Of a DNA stretch of 64,000 bases, positions 48,894-59,234 are shown piece after piece. This stretch comes from an uncultured Clostridia bacterium (GTDB lineage Bacteria; Bacillota; Clostridia; TANB77; CAG-508): positions 62,001 through 126,000 of the forward strand of contig CALXLF010000001.1 in assembly GCA_944389125.1 (NCBI GenBank). Reading direction: 5' to 3'. The notes beneath the pieces are model-generated. The model was not told where the DNA came from. It searched no databases and worked only from the letters and a program-made list of their open reading frames with translations. How positions within the stretch are numbered: the first letter of the stretch is position 1; the number at the start of each line of letters is the position of its first letter. Made by a program: the position numbers and the translations under genes.

Positions 48894-50273
48894 CTATCCT
48901 TTCTTAACTAAAGTTCCTTCTTTAGTATCTTGAACTTTATATCCTTTAGATATAAGTAAATCTCTAATTCTGTCAGATTCAGCCCAATTTTTAGAATTTC
49001 TGGCTTCATCTCTTTTAGATACTAATTCTTTAATTTCATCAGGTAATTTATCTTCTTGTTTTTTATAATTTTTTAAATCTAAACCTAAAACTTCATCAAA
49101 TTTCAAAAGTAAATTTGCTAAATCTTTAGATTTTTTTGGATTTTTAATAATATCCCAAACAACACTCATTGCAACTGGCATATTCAAATCATCATTTATT
49201 GCTTCTAAAAATCTATTTTCATAATCTTTAATTTCTGATTCATCTACTTTGTCTGTTCCTTCTAATTCTTTTAAATATCCATCTCTTAATCTTTGAAGTG
49301 AAATCTTAGCAGAGTCTAATGATTCCCATGTAAAATTAATCTGATTTCTATATGTTGAAGTAAACATAAGCATTTTAAACTCCATTGGTTCATAACCTTT
49401 TTCTATTAAATCAGAAAGAGTATATACATTTCCCAAGCTTTTTGACATTTTTTCTCCATTCATTAACATGAAATTAACATGCATCCAGTAATTAGCAGGA
49501 ATTTTTCCAGAAAATCCTTTACTTTGAGCAATCTCATTTTCATGATGAATTGGAATATGATCAATTCCACCTGTATGAATATCAAAAGTTTCTCCTAAAT
49601 ATTTATATCCCATAGCAGAACACTCTAAATGCCAACCTGGATAGCATTTACCAAAAAAAGAATCCCATTTCATGATATGATTTTCAGGAGCTTTAATCCA
49701 TAAAGCAAAATCTGATATATTCTTTTTACCAGTATCAAATTCAACTCTTGCTCCAGCTTTTTGGTCTTCTACTTTTCTATTTGATAACACGCCATATTTA
49801 TCAAGTTTTGATGTATCAAAATATATTGTATCATCTGTATGATAAGTATAACCATTTTCTATAAGTTTTTTAACATATTCTTCCATAATTTTAATATGTT
49901 CTGTTGCTCTAGCTATAATTTCAGGTTTATCCACATTTAGAGCATCTAAATCTTTAAAAAATGCATTCATATAAAATTCAGCTATTTCATATGGATCTTT
50001 ATTTTCTCTACGAGCAGCTTTTACCATCTTATCTTCGCCTTCATCACTATCTGAAACAAGATGTCCAACATCAGTTATATTCATAACATGTTTTAATTTA
50101 TATCCATTATATTTTAATACTCTTCTTAAATTATCCATAAAAAGATATGCTCTTAAATTTCCTATATGTGCATAATCATAAACGGTTGGTCCGCAAGTAT
50201 ACATGCGGACTTCCCCTTCTACAATTGGTTTAAATTCTTCTTTTTTACGAGTTAATGTATTGTAAATCTTCAT
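48894..50273 (-). CDS. cysS: cysteinyl-tRNA synthetase
   Basis: Class I synthetase charging tRNA-Cys. The 459-aa product has the HIGH-like motif AHIGNLRAYLF and KMSKS-like EKMSKSLGN, plus zinc-binding Cys/His (CGPTVYD, WHLECSAM). Sits 4 bases upstream of the FemX-like gene and 12 bases downstream of the PBP gene, forming an operon. Confidence 0.97.
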   Translation of the reverse strand: MKIYNTLTRKKEEFKPIVEGEVRMYTCGPTVYDYAHIGNLRAYLFMDNLRRVLKYNGYKLKHVMNITDVGHLVSDSDEGEDKMVKAARRENKDPYEIAEFYMNAFFKDLDALNVDKPEIIARATEHIKIMEEYVKKLIENGYTYHTDDTIYFDTSKLDKYGVLSNRKVEDQKAGARVEFDTGKKNISDFALWIKAPENHIMKWDSFFGKCYPGWHLECSAMGYKYLGETFDIHTGGIDHIPIHHENEIAQSKGFSGKIPANYWMHVNFMLMNGEKMSKSLGNVYTLSDLIEKGYEPMEFKMLMFTSTYRNQINFTWESLDSAKISLQRLRDGYLKELEGTDKVDESEIKDYENRFLEAINDDLNMPVAMSVVWDIIKNPKKSKDLANLLLKFDEVLGLDLKNYKKQEDKLPDEIKELVSKRDEARNSKNWAESDRIRDLLISKGYKVQDTKEGTLVKKG

Positions 50274-50285
50274 AAAATACTCCTT

Positions 50286-52808
50286 TTAATCTTCGTAAGT
50301 ATAACTATCAGCTGTATGAGGACATACAGAAGTTGGAACTGTTGTAGAATATTTTCCTGAATAAGAAGTAGTCCAATCTCCATCAGCCTCTGACGCTGGT
50401 AAAGTTGCATAATATCTAATACTATAATCTTGACAATATTCACTAGCTAGTAATCCTGTTGAATTACATATTTTATAAGAATTTCCATGAACATTACAAG
50501 GCTCTGGAACTGTCCCATTTACAAATATTTCTTGATAAGTATTTGTACATTTATCTGAAGCTGCCATACCTGAATCTCTACATATAGTTGCAGTAACTAT
50601 ATCCTCAGGAACTGTAAATGTACTTGGTTCTAAATCTTTATGAATTTCTCTCATAACTGCTGTCCAAATTCCTCCTGCAGTACGAGCAGTTGACGGCTCA
50701 ATTGTTTCTTTTTCATTATATCCAAACCAACACGCTGCAGCATAATAATTTGTAAATCCACAAAGCCATCTATCCGCATCATCATTTGTTGTTCCAGTTT
50801 TTGCAGCTGTATCCATTCCACTTATTGCGGCATAAGTAGCAGTTCCATCATATTGAGATTGAAGAACAGATTGAAGCATATTTTTCATTATATATGCATT
50901 TTGAGGACTCATCATCTGTGTTGATCTTTCTTCAACAGATTTTGGTTCTAAATAAACATTTCCATCAGAATCTTCAACTTTAGTATAGAAAGTTGGCTCT
51001 ATATAAACACCATTATTTGCTATCATTGCATATCCTGATGCCATTTGCAATATAGATGCTCCATTACTAAATCCACCTAAAGCTAAAGCTAATCCTTCTT
51101 CACCTGTAACATCAGTAAAGTTCATTTTTTGTAAAAATTCTACACCAGTTGAAATACCTATTGTAGATAAGCCTTTAACATGAGGTAAATTTGATGAAAC
51201 AGCTGTTGCTTCCCTCATTGAAAGTAAACCTTTCCAATTTGGATACCACTCCTTAGGAGAATAATTTCCAGGAAATGTTGTTGGCCCATCATAAAACATT
51301 GTTGAAGCTGTAAGTTTTCCACTTTCCAATCCAGGACATGTAACAGCTAATGGTTTTATTGAAGAACCCGTTTGTTTTAACATATCAGTAGTTAAATTAA
51401 AATATCCTAAAAATGTTTGAGTTGTTCCATCTTCATTTCTTGCAGCTGCTCCAACTACATATCCTGTTGAAGGCTCGATAATAACCATTGAAGCCATTGG
51501 ATTTTGGCCATTACGTGAAGTATAAGCTGCATATTTTGAATTACCAAGCTCTCCTTCTAGAGCTGTTTGTACATTAGATTTTTGTGTTGTATAAATTTTA
51601 TATCCACCACTATATAATTGAATTTCAGCTAAACTCTTTGATTCATAACCTTTTTCATCAATCATTTGTTGCAAAATTTGTTCAATTGCTGCATCAGTTA
51701 AATATGAAACTTGAGTCGTAGTTGTTGTATCACCATTTGAAAACGCTAAACCTGCATCAACTTCTGCAACAGCGCTATCATATTGTTCATTTGTTATATA
51801 TCCTAATTCTAACATTTTAGATAAAACAGTTTTTGTTCTAGATTTAATTTTTTCATCCATTGCTGCTTTATCATCTGGATTATCATATTGTTTAAATGGC
51901 AAATATGCATTTGGTGAATGATTTATTCCAGCCATATATGCACATTCTGCAATTGATAAATCTTTTACATCTTTATTAAAATAGTAAACAGCACCTAGTG
52001 AAACACCATTTATATCATCACCACCAACAAATATTAAATTTAAATATAATTCTAATATTTGATCTTTTGATAAGTAATGTTCTACTTGCAAAGCTTTTAC
52101 CATTTCTTTTACTTTTCTTAAAGCAGTATCTTCTTTATCACCAGTCAAATTTTTTACAACCTGCTGAGTTATTGTACTTCCACCAAATGAAGAACTTCCT
52201 CTATTAAAAATATATGTAAGAGTTGCAGCTGCAGTTCTTTTTATATCTACTCCGCTATGATCATAAAATCTTTCATCTTCAATTGCTATATAAGCTTTTG
52301 GTAAATATTCGCTCATTTGGTCTAAGCTAACAATCCTTCTTTTTTCTCCTGAACTTAATTCACCTAAGTAATTTCCATCTCCATCATAAAAAGATGAATT
52401 CTTATACTTTATAGCTAAATCTTCAACATTAATCTGATAATCATCACCTAATAATTCAAAGAAATCATATCCACCCCACATAGCTCCTGCTATAATACCA
52501 GCAACAATTATTATGCATAAAATAATAAGTATAAGAATTATTCTTAATATAGTTGCTATTCTTGGATGTCTTTCTTTAAATTTTTTCTTTTTCTTAGGAT
52601 CTTTTTTGCCTTTATCATTTTTCTTTTTTGCATCTGGATTTATTTTGCCAACAACTTGTGTGTCTGAAGATGTTTTTGTCTTTTTATTTTTAGCTTTTTT
52701 ATTTAATTCATCAGTATTTAATCTTTTTGTTTCCATATTTTTGCTTTCATCTTCAAGACTATCTAACCTTCTTGTTCGCATATCTTTTTTGTCTTTTTCA
52801 CCTTTCAT
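50286..52808 (-). CDS. class A penicillin-binding protein (PBP1A type)
   Basis: Bifunctional peptidoglycan glycosyltransferase and transpeptidase. The 840-aa product has a basic, Lys-rich cytoplasmic N-terminus (residues 1-85), a membrane helix (residues 85-110), GT51 domain (EDERFYDHSGVDIK, GGSTITQQ) and transpeptidase motifs SSIK (near residue 485), SSN and KTGT. A C-terminal Thr/Ser/Cys-rich tail follows. Codirectional with cysS. Confidence 0.95.
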   Translation of the reverse strand: MKGEKDKKDMRTRRLDSLEDESKNMETKRLNTDELNKKAKNKKTKTSSDTQVVGKINPDAKKKNDKGKKDPKKKKKFKERHPRIATILRIILILIILCIIIVAGIIAGAMWGGYDFFELLGDDYQINVEDLAIKYKNSSFYDGDGNYLGELSSGEKRRIVSLDQMSEYLPKAYIAIEDERFYDHSGVDIKRTAAATLTYIFNRGSSSFGGSTITQQVVKNLTGDKEDTALRKVKEMVKALQVEHYLSKDQILELYLNLIFVGGDDINGVSLGAVYYFNKDVKDLSIAECAYMAGINHSPNAYLPFKQYDNPDDKAAMDEKIKSRTKTVLSKMLELGYITNEQYDSAVAEVDAGLAFSNGDTTTTTQVSYLTDAAIEQILQQMIDEKGYESKSLAEIQLYSGGYKIYTTQKSNVQTALEGELGNSKYAAYTSRNGQNPMASMVIIEPSTGYVVGAAARNEDGTTQTFLGYFNLTTDMLKQTGSSIKPLAVTCPGLESGKLTASTMFYDGPTTFPGNYSPKEWYPNWKGLLSMREATAVSSNLPHVKGLSTIGISTGVEFLQKMNFTDVTGEEGLALALGGFSNGASILQMASGYAMIANNGVYIEPTFYTKVEDSDGNVYLEPKSVEERSTQMMSPQNAYIMKNMLQSVLQSQYDGTATYAAISGMDTAAKTGTTNDDADRWLCGFTNYYAAACWFGYNEKETIEPSTARTAGGIWTAVMREIHKDLEPSTFTVPEDIVTATICRDSGMAASDKCTNTYQEIFVNGTVPEPCNVHGNSYKICNSTGLLASEYCQDYSIRYYATLPASEADGDWTTSYSGKYSTTVPTSVCPHTADSYTYED

Positions 52809-52986
52809 AATTTTTACCCTCTAATTCTAAATTATAATACTAGGTTATTATATCATATATTTAAAAAATATAAAGCTTTTTCTTAAAATTTTTAATATTA
52901 AAAATTTCTTAAAAATTATAATCTATAATCCCTAAAAAAAGCTTAAAAACAGCATAATAAAAATCTGTTTAAAAAAGACAAAAAAA

Positions 52987-53009
52987 CTAAGAGACAAAAA
53001 ATCTCTTAG
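52987..53009 (-). terminator. pfs terminator
   Basis: CTAAGAGA / TCTCTTAG stem with a T-rich run on the minus strand, downstream of the pfs stop at 53034. Confidence 0.8.
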
Positions 53010-53033
53010 CTTTTTATTTAATTAAGATAAATA

Positions 53034-53732
53034 TTAACTAATTTTTTTAATAAACTTATCTAAAATTATTGCACATTGTTTTGATGCCATTTTTAAATAT
53101 TCATGAAAATCCATTTTATTATTTCCATTTGCTACATCTGAAATTCCTCTTATTACCAGGAATGGAATATTATCTAAAAAGCAAACTTGAGCAATTGCAG
53201 CTCCTTCCATTTCAACACATTCTGCATTTCCAAATTCTTTTCTAATTCTTGGAGCATCATTTGGATCTTTAGCAAATCTATCAGCAGAAGCTATTGTACC
53301 AATCTTTAAGTTAATATTATCTAATTCATTTGGTATTTTTAAAATAGTTTCTAATAAATCTTTATCTGTTTTGATATATTTTCCTAAATCACAAATTTCT
53401 CCTAATTCATAATCTCCAACTCCACTAATATCAAAATCATACTGAACTAACCTATCAGCTACTACAATATCTCCTATATTTAATTCTGGATTTATTCCTC
53501 CTGCTGAGCCAACATTTATAATACAATTCATATCAAAATTATCAATTAAAATTTGAGTTGTTCTTGCTGCATTTACTTTTCCAACTCCACATTTTACAAT
53601 AACACAATCTTTATCATGAATCTTACCAATAAAAAACTTTAAATTAAAAATATCTTTTTCATTAATATCTTTCATTAATTTTTTTACAGCTAGCATTTCT
53701 TCATCTTCAGCAGCTATTATTCCAATATACAT
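53034..53732 (-). CDS. pfs: MTA/SAH nucleosidase
   Basis: Cleaves 5'-methylthioadenosine and S-adenosylhomocysteine. The 232-aa product has NVGSAGGINPEL, ECVEMEGAAIAQVC and RGISDVANG with the catalytic Glu and Asp. Start MYIGIIAAEDEEM at 53732 is preferred over a longer in-frame start that runs into the eno terminator. Confidence 0.95.
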   Translation of the reverse strand: MYIGIIAAEDEEMLAVKKLMKDINEKDIFNLKFFIGKIHDKDCVIVKCGVGKVNAARTTQILIDNFDMNCIINVGSAGGINPELNIGDIVVADRLVQYDFDISGVGDYELGEICDLGKYIKTDKDLLETILKIPNELDNINLKIGTIASADRFAKDPNDAPRIRKEFGNAECVEMEGAAIAQVCFLDNIPFLVIRGISDVANGNNKMDFHEYLKMASKQCAIILDKFIKKIS

Positions 53733-53760
53733 AAATAAAACTCCTTTTACAAATTTAAAA

Positions 53761-53789
53761 CGGGACAAGAGAATCATCCCAAGTCCCAT
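53761..53789 (-). terminator. eno terminator
   Basis: GGGACTTGGGAT / GTCCCG-type stem with AT-rich flanks between eno and pfs. Similar in sequence to the pyrG hairpin at 25824-25852. Confidence 0.6.
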
Positions 53790-53800
53790 TTTATTTAAAA

Positions 53801-55141
<1,341 letters not shown>

Positions 55142-55259
55142 TTATTTTAGGCACAGTAAAACAAGTAATTTTATCAAAATACTTATTTTCCACGCGATAC
55201 TTATCTTAACATAAAATTCCAATAGTTTCAACAGTTAGTTTACGTAATTTTTTGAAATT

Positions 55260-55288
55260 TGATTTTTATACTATTAAATAATATAATG
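55260..55288 (+). promoter_or_regulatory. promoter of small membrane gene A
   Basis: TTGATT (55260-55265), 17-base spacer, TATAAT (55283-55288). The leader to the start resembles that of the paralogue at 55.8 kb. Confidence 0.65.
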
Positions 55289-55331
55289 TAATTGTATCTG
55301 AGAAATCAATTTTTATAAAGGAGGGAAAGAG

Positions 55332-55631
55332 ATGAGAAAAATCTCTAAACCAGATACTCTTTGTCGGATCTTACTTGCAATAGCTGAGCTAAGCACTTTT
55401 GCCGCTGTTTCATATGGTTTATATCTTCTTACACTCCATATGATCGATGCAGAAGCATTTTGGTGGTCCTTTATCTCCATTTTGTTTGTACCGGCAATCA
55501 CAGTTGGCTCCGTTGTTGCACATTTTGCATTACTGAACATTTTTATTGCAATTTTCATTGTAAGCCTGACGGCTTGCCTGATTTTCTGCAAAAAATACGA
55601 TGTCAGCTTTGTAAAAATAATTCGTGAATAA
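55332..55631 (+). CDS. small membrane protein A (acquired-looking)
   Basis: 99 aa with about three hydrophobic helices (residues 10-33, 45-68, 68-88), not recognised. It contains one zero-frame CGG (55365-55367) read as Arg12; skipping it gives TAG four codons later, so the frame here needs CGG = Arg. More G+C than the neighbourhood. Own promoter and terminator; GGAGGG RBS. A tandem paralogue with similar leader follows. Confidence 0.6.
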   Translation: MRKISKPDTLCRILLAIAELSTFAAVSYGLYLLTLHMIDAEAFWWSFISILFVPAITVGSVVAHFALLNIFIAIFIVSLTACLIFCKKYDVSFVKIIRE

Positions 55632-55652
55632 AACATCTGACAAATGAACATC

Positions 55653-55680
55653 AAAAAGCTGGACTCTGGTCCGGCTTTTT
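55653..55680 (+). terminator. terminator of small membrane gene A
   Basis: AAAAAGCTGGAC / GTCCGGCTTTTT hairpin about 20 bases after the stop at 55631. Confidence 0.85.
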
Positions 55681-55719
55681 GCCATTTTAAACTTAAAGAT
55701 TTTTATGTATTTTTTAAAT

Positions 55720-55748
55720 TTGATTTTTTGCCCTATACATAATATAAT
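55720..55748 (+). promoter_or_regulatory. promoter of small membrane gene B
   Basis: TTGATT (55720-55725), 17-base spacer, TATAAT (55743-55748), similar in sequence and spacing to gene A's promoter. Confidence 0.65.
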
Positions 55749-55793
55749 TAAATTGTATCTTGAGGAATCAGTTTTTAGAAAGGAATGAAGAGT

Positions 55794-56084
55794 ATGCGGA
55801 AAAAAATGTTATCTTTAACATCAGACATAATGTGGGGATTAACTGTAATTGGGATTGCTGGAATTTTAAGCTATGGAATGCTTTACATGCGGTCGTTTAT
55901 AGGTAGTGCTCAAAACATCTGGAATTTTCTTATCTTATCTGTTTTGATACCACTTTCAACACCAGCAATGGTATTCTATGAAATAGGTTTAACACCTACT
56001 ATTCTGGCATTGGTCACAATAATTTGTGCTGCTATCTTTATCACATTAGTCGAATTTCGCAAAAGAAATGGAACTAGGTCCTGA
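55794..56084 (+). CDS. small membrane protein B (paralogue of A)
   Basis: 96 aa from the ATG at 55794 (MRKKMLSLTSDIMWG), chosen by alignment of its leader to gene A, whose product starts MRKISKP. Three hydrophobic helices. The ATG is followed at once by CGG (55797) and a second CGG occurs at 55890; both must be Arg for an open frame. The equivalent codon in A is AGA, so the Arg reading is natural. Unrecognised family, probably horizontally acquired. An earlier ATG at 55785 overlaps the RBS. Confidence 0.6.
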   Translation: MRKKMLSLTSDIMWGLTVIGIAGILSYGMLYMRSFIGSAQNIWNFLILSVLIPLSTPAMVFYEIGLTPTILALVTIICAAIFITLVEFRKRNGTRS

Positions 56085-56099
56085 CCTAGTTTCATTTCT
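56064..56099 (+). terminator. terminator overlapping gene B's end
   Basis: AGAAATG-AACTAGGTC / GACCTAGTT-CATTTCT long stem. It covers the last codons and stop of gene B. Its T run is short. Confidence 0.65.
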
Positions 56100-56124
56100 A
56101 CTTTTTTAATCAATATTAAAATTA

Positions 56125-57027
56125 CTAAATCATTCTAATACTATTTATCCAATCTTTAATAATTGATTCTTCAACTCTAATATTATTATTTATTCCTGTT
56201 CCCATAAATGTTTCTGGTTTATTTTTTGCATGATAATCAGATCCTCCAGAAGAAAATTTATTGTATTTTTTACATAAATCAAGCATAAATTCTCTTTCTT
56301 CATCATTAAATAATGGATATATACACTCTAATCCATCAATTTCAGTTGTAGAGATTATTTTTTCTACTGATTCTCTTACATTTTCAAAAGGATAAATTAA
56401 TCCATGTGCTAAAAAAGCTAATCCCCCTGCAGCATGTATTTTTTTTATTAAAGTATCACAATCATCATAATATTTAGAAGTATCATAATAAAAAGGACTA
56501 TTTTGATTGCTTTCAAAATCTCTATAGAAAAATCTTCTATTAAATCCTCCTAATTTTTTTATTATTTCTTCATTTTCTTTATATTTTGTAACTTCATCAA
56601 CATAAACCCAACTTCCATATTGTTTTTCAGGATCATTTAAATCAACATAAATATCTTCACTACATTTTATATTCATTTGTTTTCCAACTTTTATAAAATG
56701 TTTTAAAATATCATTTTGAACTATATTTCTATCTTCTTTTTTTATTAATAATTTTTTATAATCAAAACCATATGCTAAAATTTCAATATTAACTTTATCA
56801 AATACAGTCTTAATTTCAGACCCAACTATAATTTTTCCACTAAATTTTTTCCTTATTTCAGGGTGTTTTTCTAATTCAAAATATGCTCCTAATTCATTAT
56901 GATCTGTAATTGATATTATATCTAAATTATTTCTTTCTGCATTTTCTAATAATTCTAACACACTATCAGTTCCATCTGAATAGGTCGTATGTAAATGTAA
57001 ATCTATCATATCATTATTTTGCTCCAT
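56125..57027 (-). CDS. PHP-domain phosphoesterase-like protein
   Basis: 300-aa protein with the PHP metal-binding opening DLHLHTTYSDGTD and ITDHNELGAYF, then further His/Asp ligands (AFLAHGLIYPF, GGSDYHAKNKPE). PHP proteins include RNase AM/YciV-type 3',5'-nucleotide phosphatases and histidinol phosphatases. The exact substrate is not evident. 3 bases separate it from the upstream sirtuin gene. Confidence 0.82.
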   Translation of the reverse strand: MEQNNDMIDLHLHTTYSDGTDSVLELLENAERNNLDIISITDHNELGAYFELEKHPEIRKKFSGKIIVGSEIKTVFDKVNIEILAYGFDYKKLLIKKEDRNIVQNDILKHFIKVGKQMNIKCSEDIYVDLNDPEKQYGSWVYVDEVTKYKENEEIIKKLGGFNRRFFYRDFESNQNSPFYYDTSKYYDDCDTLIKKIHAAGGLAFLAHGLIYPFENVRESVEKIISTTEIDGLECIYPLFNDEEREFMLDLCKKYNKFSSGGSDYHAKNKPETFMGTGINNNIRVEESIIKDWINSIRMI

Positions 57028-57030
57028 TCT

Positions 57031-57756
57031 TTAAATTTCTTTAAAAACTTCTCCTAAAGATTCATTTATTACTAAATCAGCTCTTTCATCAAAAGAAGTC
57101 TCATCTCTATTAATTAATACTAAATTATCTCCTCTAAAATAATTTATAAGTCCGCTTGCTGGAAAAACTGTTAGTGATGTTCCTCCTACAATTAATAAGT
57201 CAGCTCTTGATATATAATCAACTGCTTTTGCAACAATTTCTTCATTTAAAGGCTCTTCATATAAAACTATATCTGGTTTTACAATTCCATCACATCTTAT
57301 TCTTTGACATTTTGGAACACCACTGCAACCAAAAACATATTCTGCACTATGAGCTTTACCGCATTTCATACAATGATTTCTCATTATACTTCCATGTAAT
57401 TCTAAAACATTTTTTGAACCAGCTTTATAATGAAGTCCATCAATATTTTGAGTTATAACCGCTTTTAATTTTCCTTCATTTTCCAAAAAAGCTAATTTTT
57501 TATGCGTAATATTTGGTTCAAAATTTAAAGAATTCATTTTATCTTTATAAAATTTAAAAAATTCCTCTGGATATTTCATAAAAAAGCTATGGCTTAAAAT
57601 TTCTTCAGGTGGATATTTATATTTTTGATTATACAGCCCATCTTTACTTCTAAAGTCTGGAATTCCACTTTCAGTTGAAACACCAGCTCCTCCAAAAAAT
57701 ACTATATTATCAGTTTCCTTAATTAATTTAGACAAAGTTTTAATCTTAGAATCCAT
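57031..57756 (-). CDS. cobB: sirtuin NAD-dependent protein deacylase
   Basis: 241-aa Sir2 enzyme with GAGVSTESGIPDFRS, TQNIDGLH and four zinc cysteines (CMKCGK, CSGVPKCQRIRC). Removes acyl groups from lysines using NAD+. Coupled with the PHP gene 3 bases downstream. Confidence 0.93.
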   Translation of the reverse strand: MDSKIKTLSKLIKETDNIVFFGGAGVSTESGIPDFRSKDGLYNQKYKYPPEEILSHSFFMKYPEEFFKFYKDKMNSLNFEPNITHKKLAFLENEGKLKAVITQNIDGLHYKAGSKNVLELHGSIMRNHCMKCGKAHSAEYVFGCSGVPKCQRIRCDGIVKPDIVLYEEPLNEEIVAKAVDYISRADLLIVGGTSLTVFPASGLINYFRGDNLVLINRDETSFDERADLVINESLGEVFKEI

Positions 57757-57868
57757 ATTTATTCTCCATTATTTATTTAAATTTAATATTTGATTGTTAT
57801 TTTATCATAAAATTCTAAATAAATTCAAGAAAAAACTATCTACATTTTGAACATTTTGAAAATCAAAA

Positions 57869-57907
57869 AAGACCGTTTGCTAATTAATTAATCAGCAATA
57901 CGATCCT
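57869..57907 (-). terminator. terminator of HD gene
   Basis: GATCGTATTGCT... / AGCAAACGGTC stem with a TTTTTT run on the minus strand, downstream of the HD gene. Confidence 0.7.
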
Positions 57908-57937
57908 TTTTGATTACACATCATTTGAAATATTCAG

Positions 57938-58969
57938 TTATTTTCCTTCAAAAAACTTCAAGAACATCGGATATTTAATTTCCTCGTACCTAGCAAAAAA
58001 CACTTCTGATGCTCTCTCAAATTTTTTCGTTATTTCTTCAAGAGTAACACCTTTTTTGGCTTTTACAGGTTTTTGCATATCCTCCGGTACAGTTCCACCA
58101 ATTCTCTCCAGAGCCCACATTAATGCATTTGTAAGTTCAGCCAAGAAATACAGTCTATTTCTTGGATCAAATGCTTTTCTTCTTGTTGCAATATCAACTA
58201 TTCTTTCAGCCGGAGAAACAATCCCCTTACTTGTTGCCATAAGATCAGCGATATTTAAAATGATATCATATTCTGTATACTTATAGTTTTCTAAAAAAAT
58301 AGTAATATCATCTTTTTTACAACCAGAAAGCCACTGCGGATTTCCATCATCATCAACATAAAACCCATCTTCTGGCTGATCATTCCATGAACATCTGCCA
58401 CCTTTTAAGAAGGAATGTGTTAAACAAGCTATTGCCTCATTTTCCCAGCCTTTATCACTTAATATCTCATAACCATATGTTATGTGAGATGAATCATGAG
58501 ATTTTTTTCTTCCATAGTCATGAAGAATTCCCATCTTCATAGCTCTATAAGGATCTAATCCCATATAAAAAGCCAGTTCAGCTGCTAATTCTCCTTCCCA
58601 AAGACAATGTCCCATCCAATCGCTAGTGTTTATTTTTCCGTCATTGATGGTTTTTGTCCCTAACGGCAAGTCATTCATCAAGCATTCACTATATGCAAGC
58701 AAAAATATATCTCTTTTAACAGATTCACTCATCTGATATTTAGAAATACTTTTTCCTTGTGTCAACATATAGCATTCAGTAAATGTCAGAGGATATTTGT
58801 AACCAAAGAAATTATTTATAATTTTACAAAGATTAGTAAGATCCTCCATGTCAGCGCCTTCAATCAGCGTGAAAAATGCATCAAAGACAGAATGATTGTC
58901 AACATATTCTTTTTTTGTTCCTTCCAAGGCTCTTTTTTTGTATTTTTCATCATGAAAATATAAACTCAT
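57938..58969 (-). CDS. HD-domain metal-dependent phosphohydrolase-like protein
   Basis: 343 aa. HD core: GHCLWEGELAAELAFYMGLD, ILHDYGRKKSHDSSH and ECLTHSFLKG-like region with His/Asp metal ligands. The N-terminal 110 residues and C-terminal helices are uncharacterised. Base use is richer in G+C than flanking genes (for example more GC-ending codons), but it contains no in-frame CGG. It probably hydrolyses a nucleotide or signalling molecule; target unknown. RBS GGAGAT. Terminator downstream. Confidence 0.75.
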   Translation of the reverse strand: MSLYFHDEKYKKRALEGTKKEYVDNHSVFDAFFTLIEGADMEDLTNLCKIINNFFGYKYPLTFTECYMLTQGKSISKYQMSESVKRDIFLLAYSECLMNDLPLGTKTINDGKINTSDWMGHCLWEGELAAELAFYMGLDPYRAMKMGILHDYGRKKSHDSSHITYGYEILSDKGWENEAIACLTHSFLKGGRCSWNDQPEDGFYVDDDGNPQWLSGCKKDDITIFLENYKYTEYDIILNIADLMATSKGIVSPAERIVDIATRRKAFDPRNRLYFLAELTNALMWALERIGGTVPEDMQKPVKAKKGVTLEEITKKFERASEVFFARYEEIKYPMFLKFFEGK

Positions 58970-59234
58970 TTAATATCTCCTATTGTGCAAAAATGTTTAC
59001 AAGTTACATATGTTGTTTTATTTCTTAATCCCTCCCTTTACATGTTGCTTGTAAATTAATGTTACAACATTAATTTTTAAAATTTATTATATACACCTCC
59101 TGTTTTTTCTAGGTTTTCCAACCCGATATTTTTTATTATAAATTCTTTTATTTAATTTTGTCAATTATTTAACTAAAATAAAAGAAGTACTTTTTTGAAC
59201 TAAACCTAAAAAGCACTTCTTTATAAATTAAATA
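58970..59234 (-). other. AT-rich leader/intergenic gap
   Basis: The minus-strand region upstream of the HD gene has GGAGGTGT at about 59094 and a palindromic segment TGTTGTAACATTAATTTACAAGCAACA-like around 59045-59070, but no open reading frame of support. The hairpin of 59179-59223 at its right is the terminator of the upstream acyl-CoA ligase gene. Confidence 0.45.
59179..59223 (-). terminator. terminator of acyl-CoA ligase gene
   Basis: AAAGAAGTACTTTTTT / AAAAAGCACTTCTTT hairpin just downstream of the 59235 stop. Confidence 0.75.

Noticed and set aside
50274..50290. T-box upstream of cysS
   Set aside because: Only 12 bases separate it from the PBP gene; no leader exists.
59041..59110. 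A small gene in the 5' region of the HD gene
   Set aside because: GGAGGTGT is followed by short frames ending in stops; no open frame of useful length, with or without CGG skipping.
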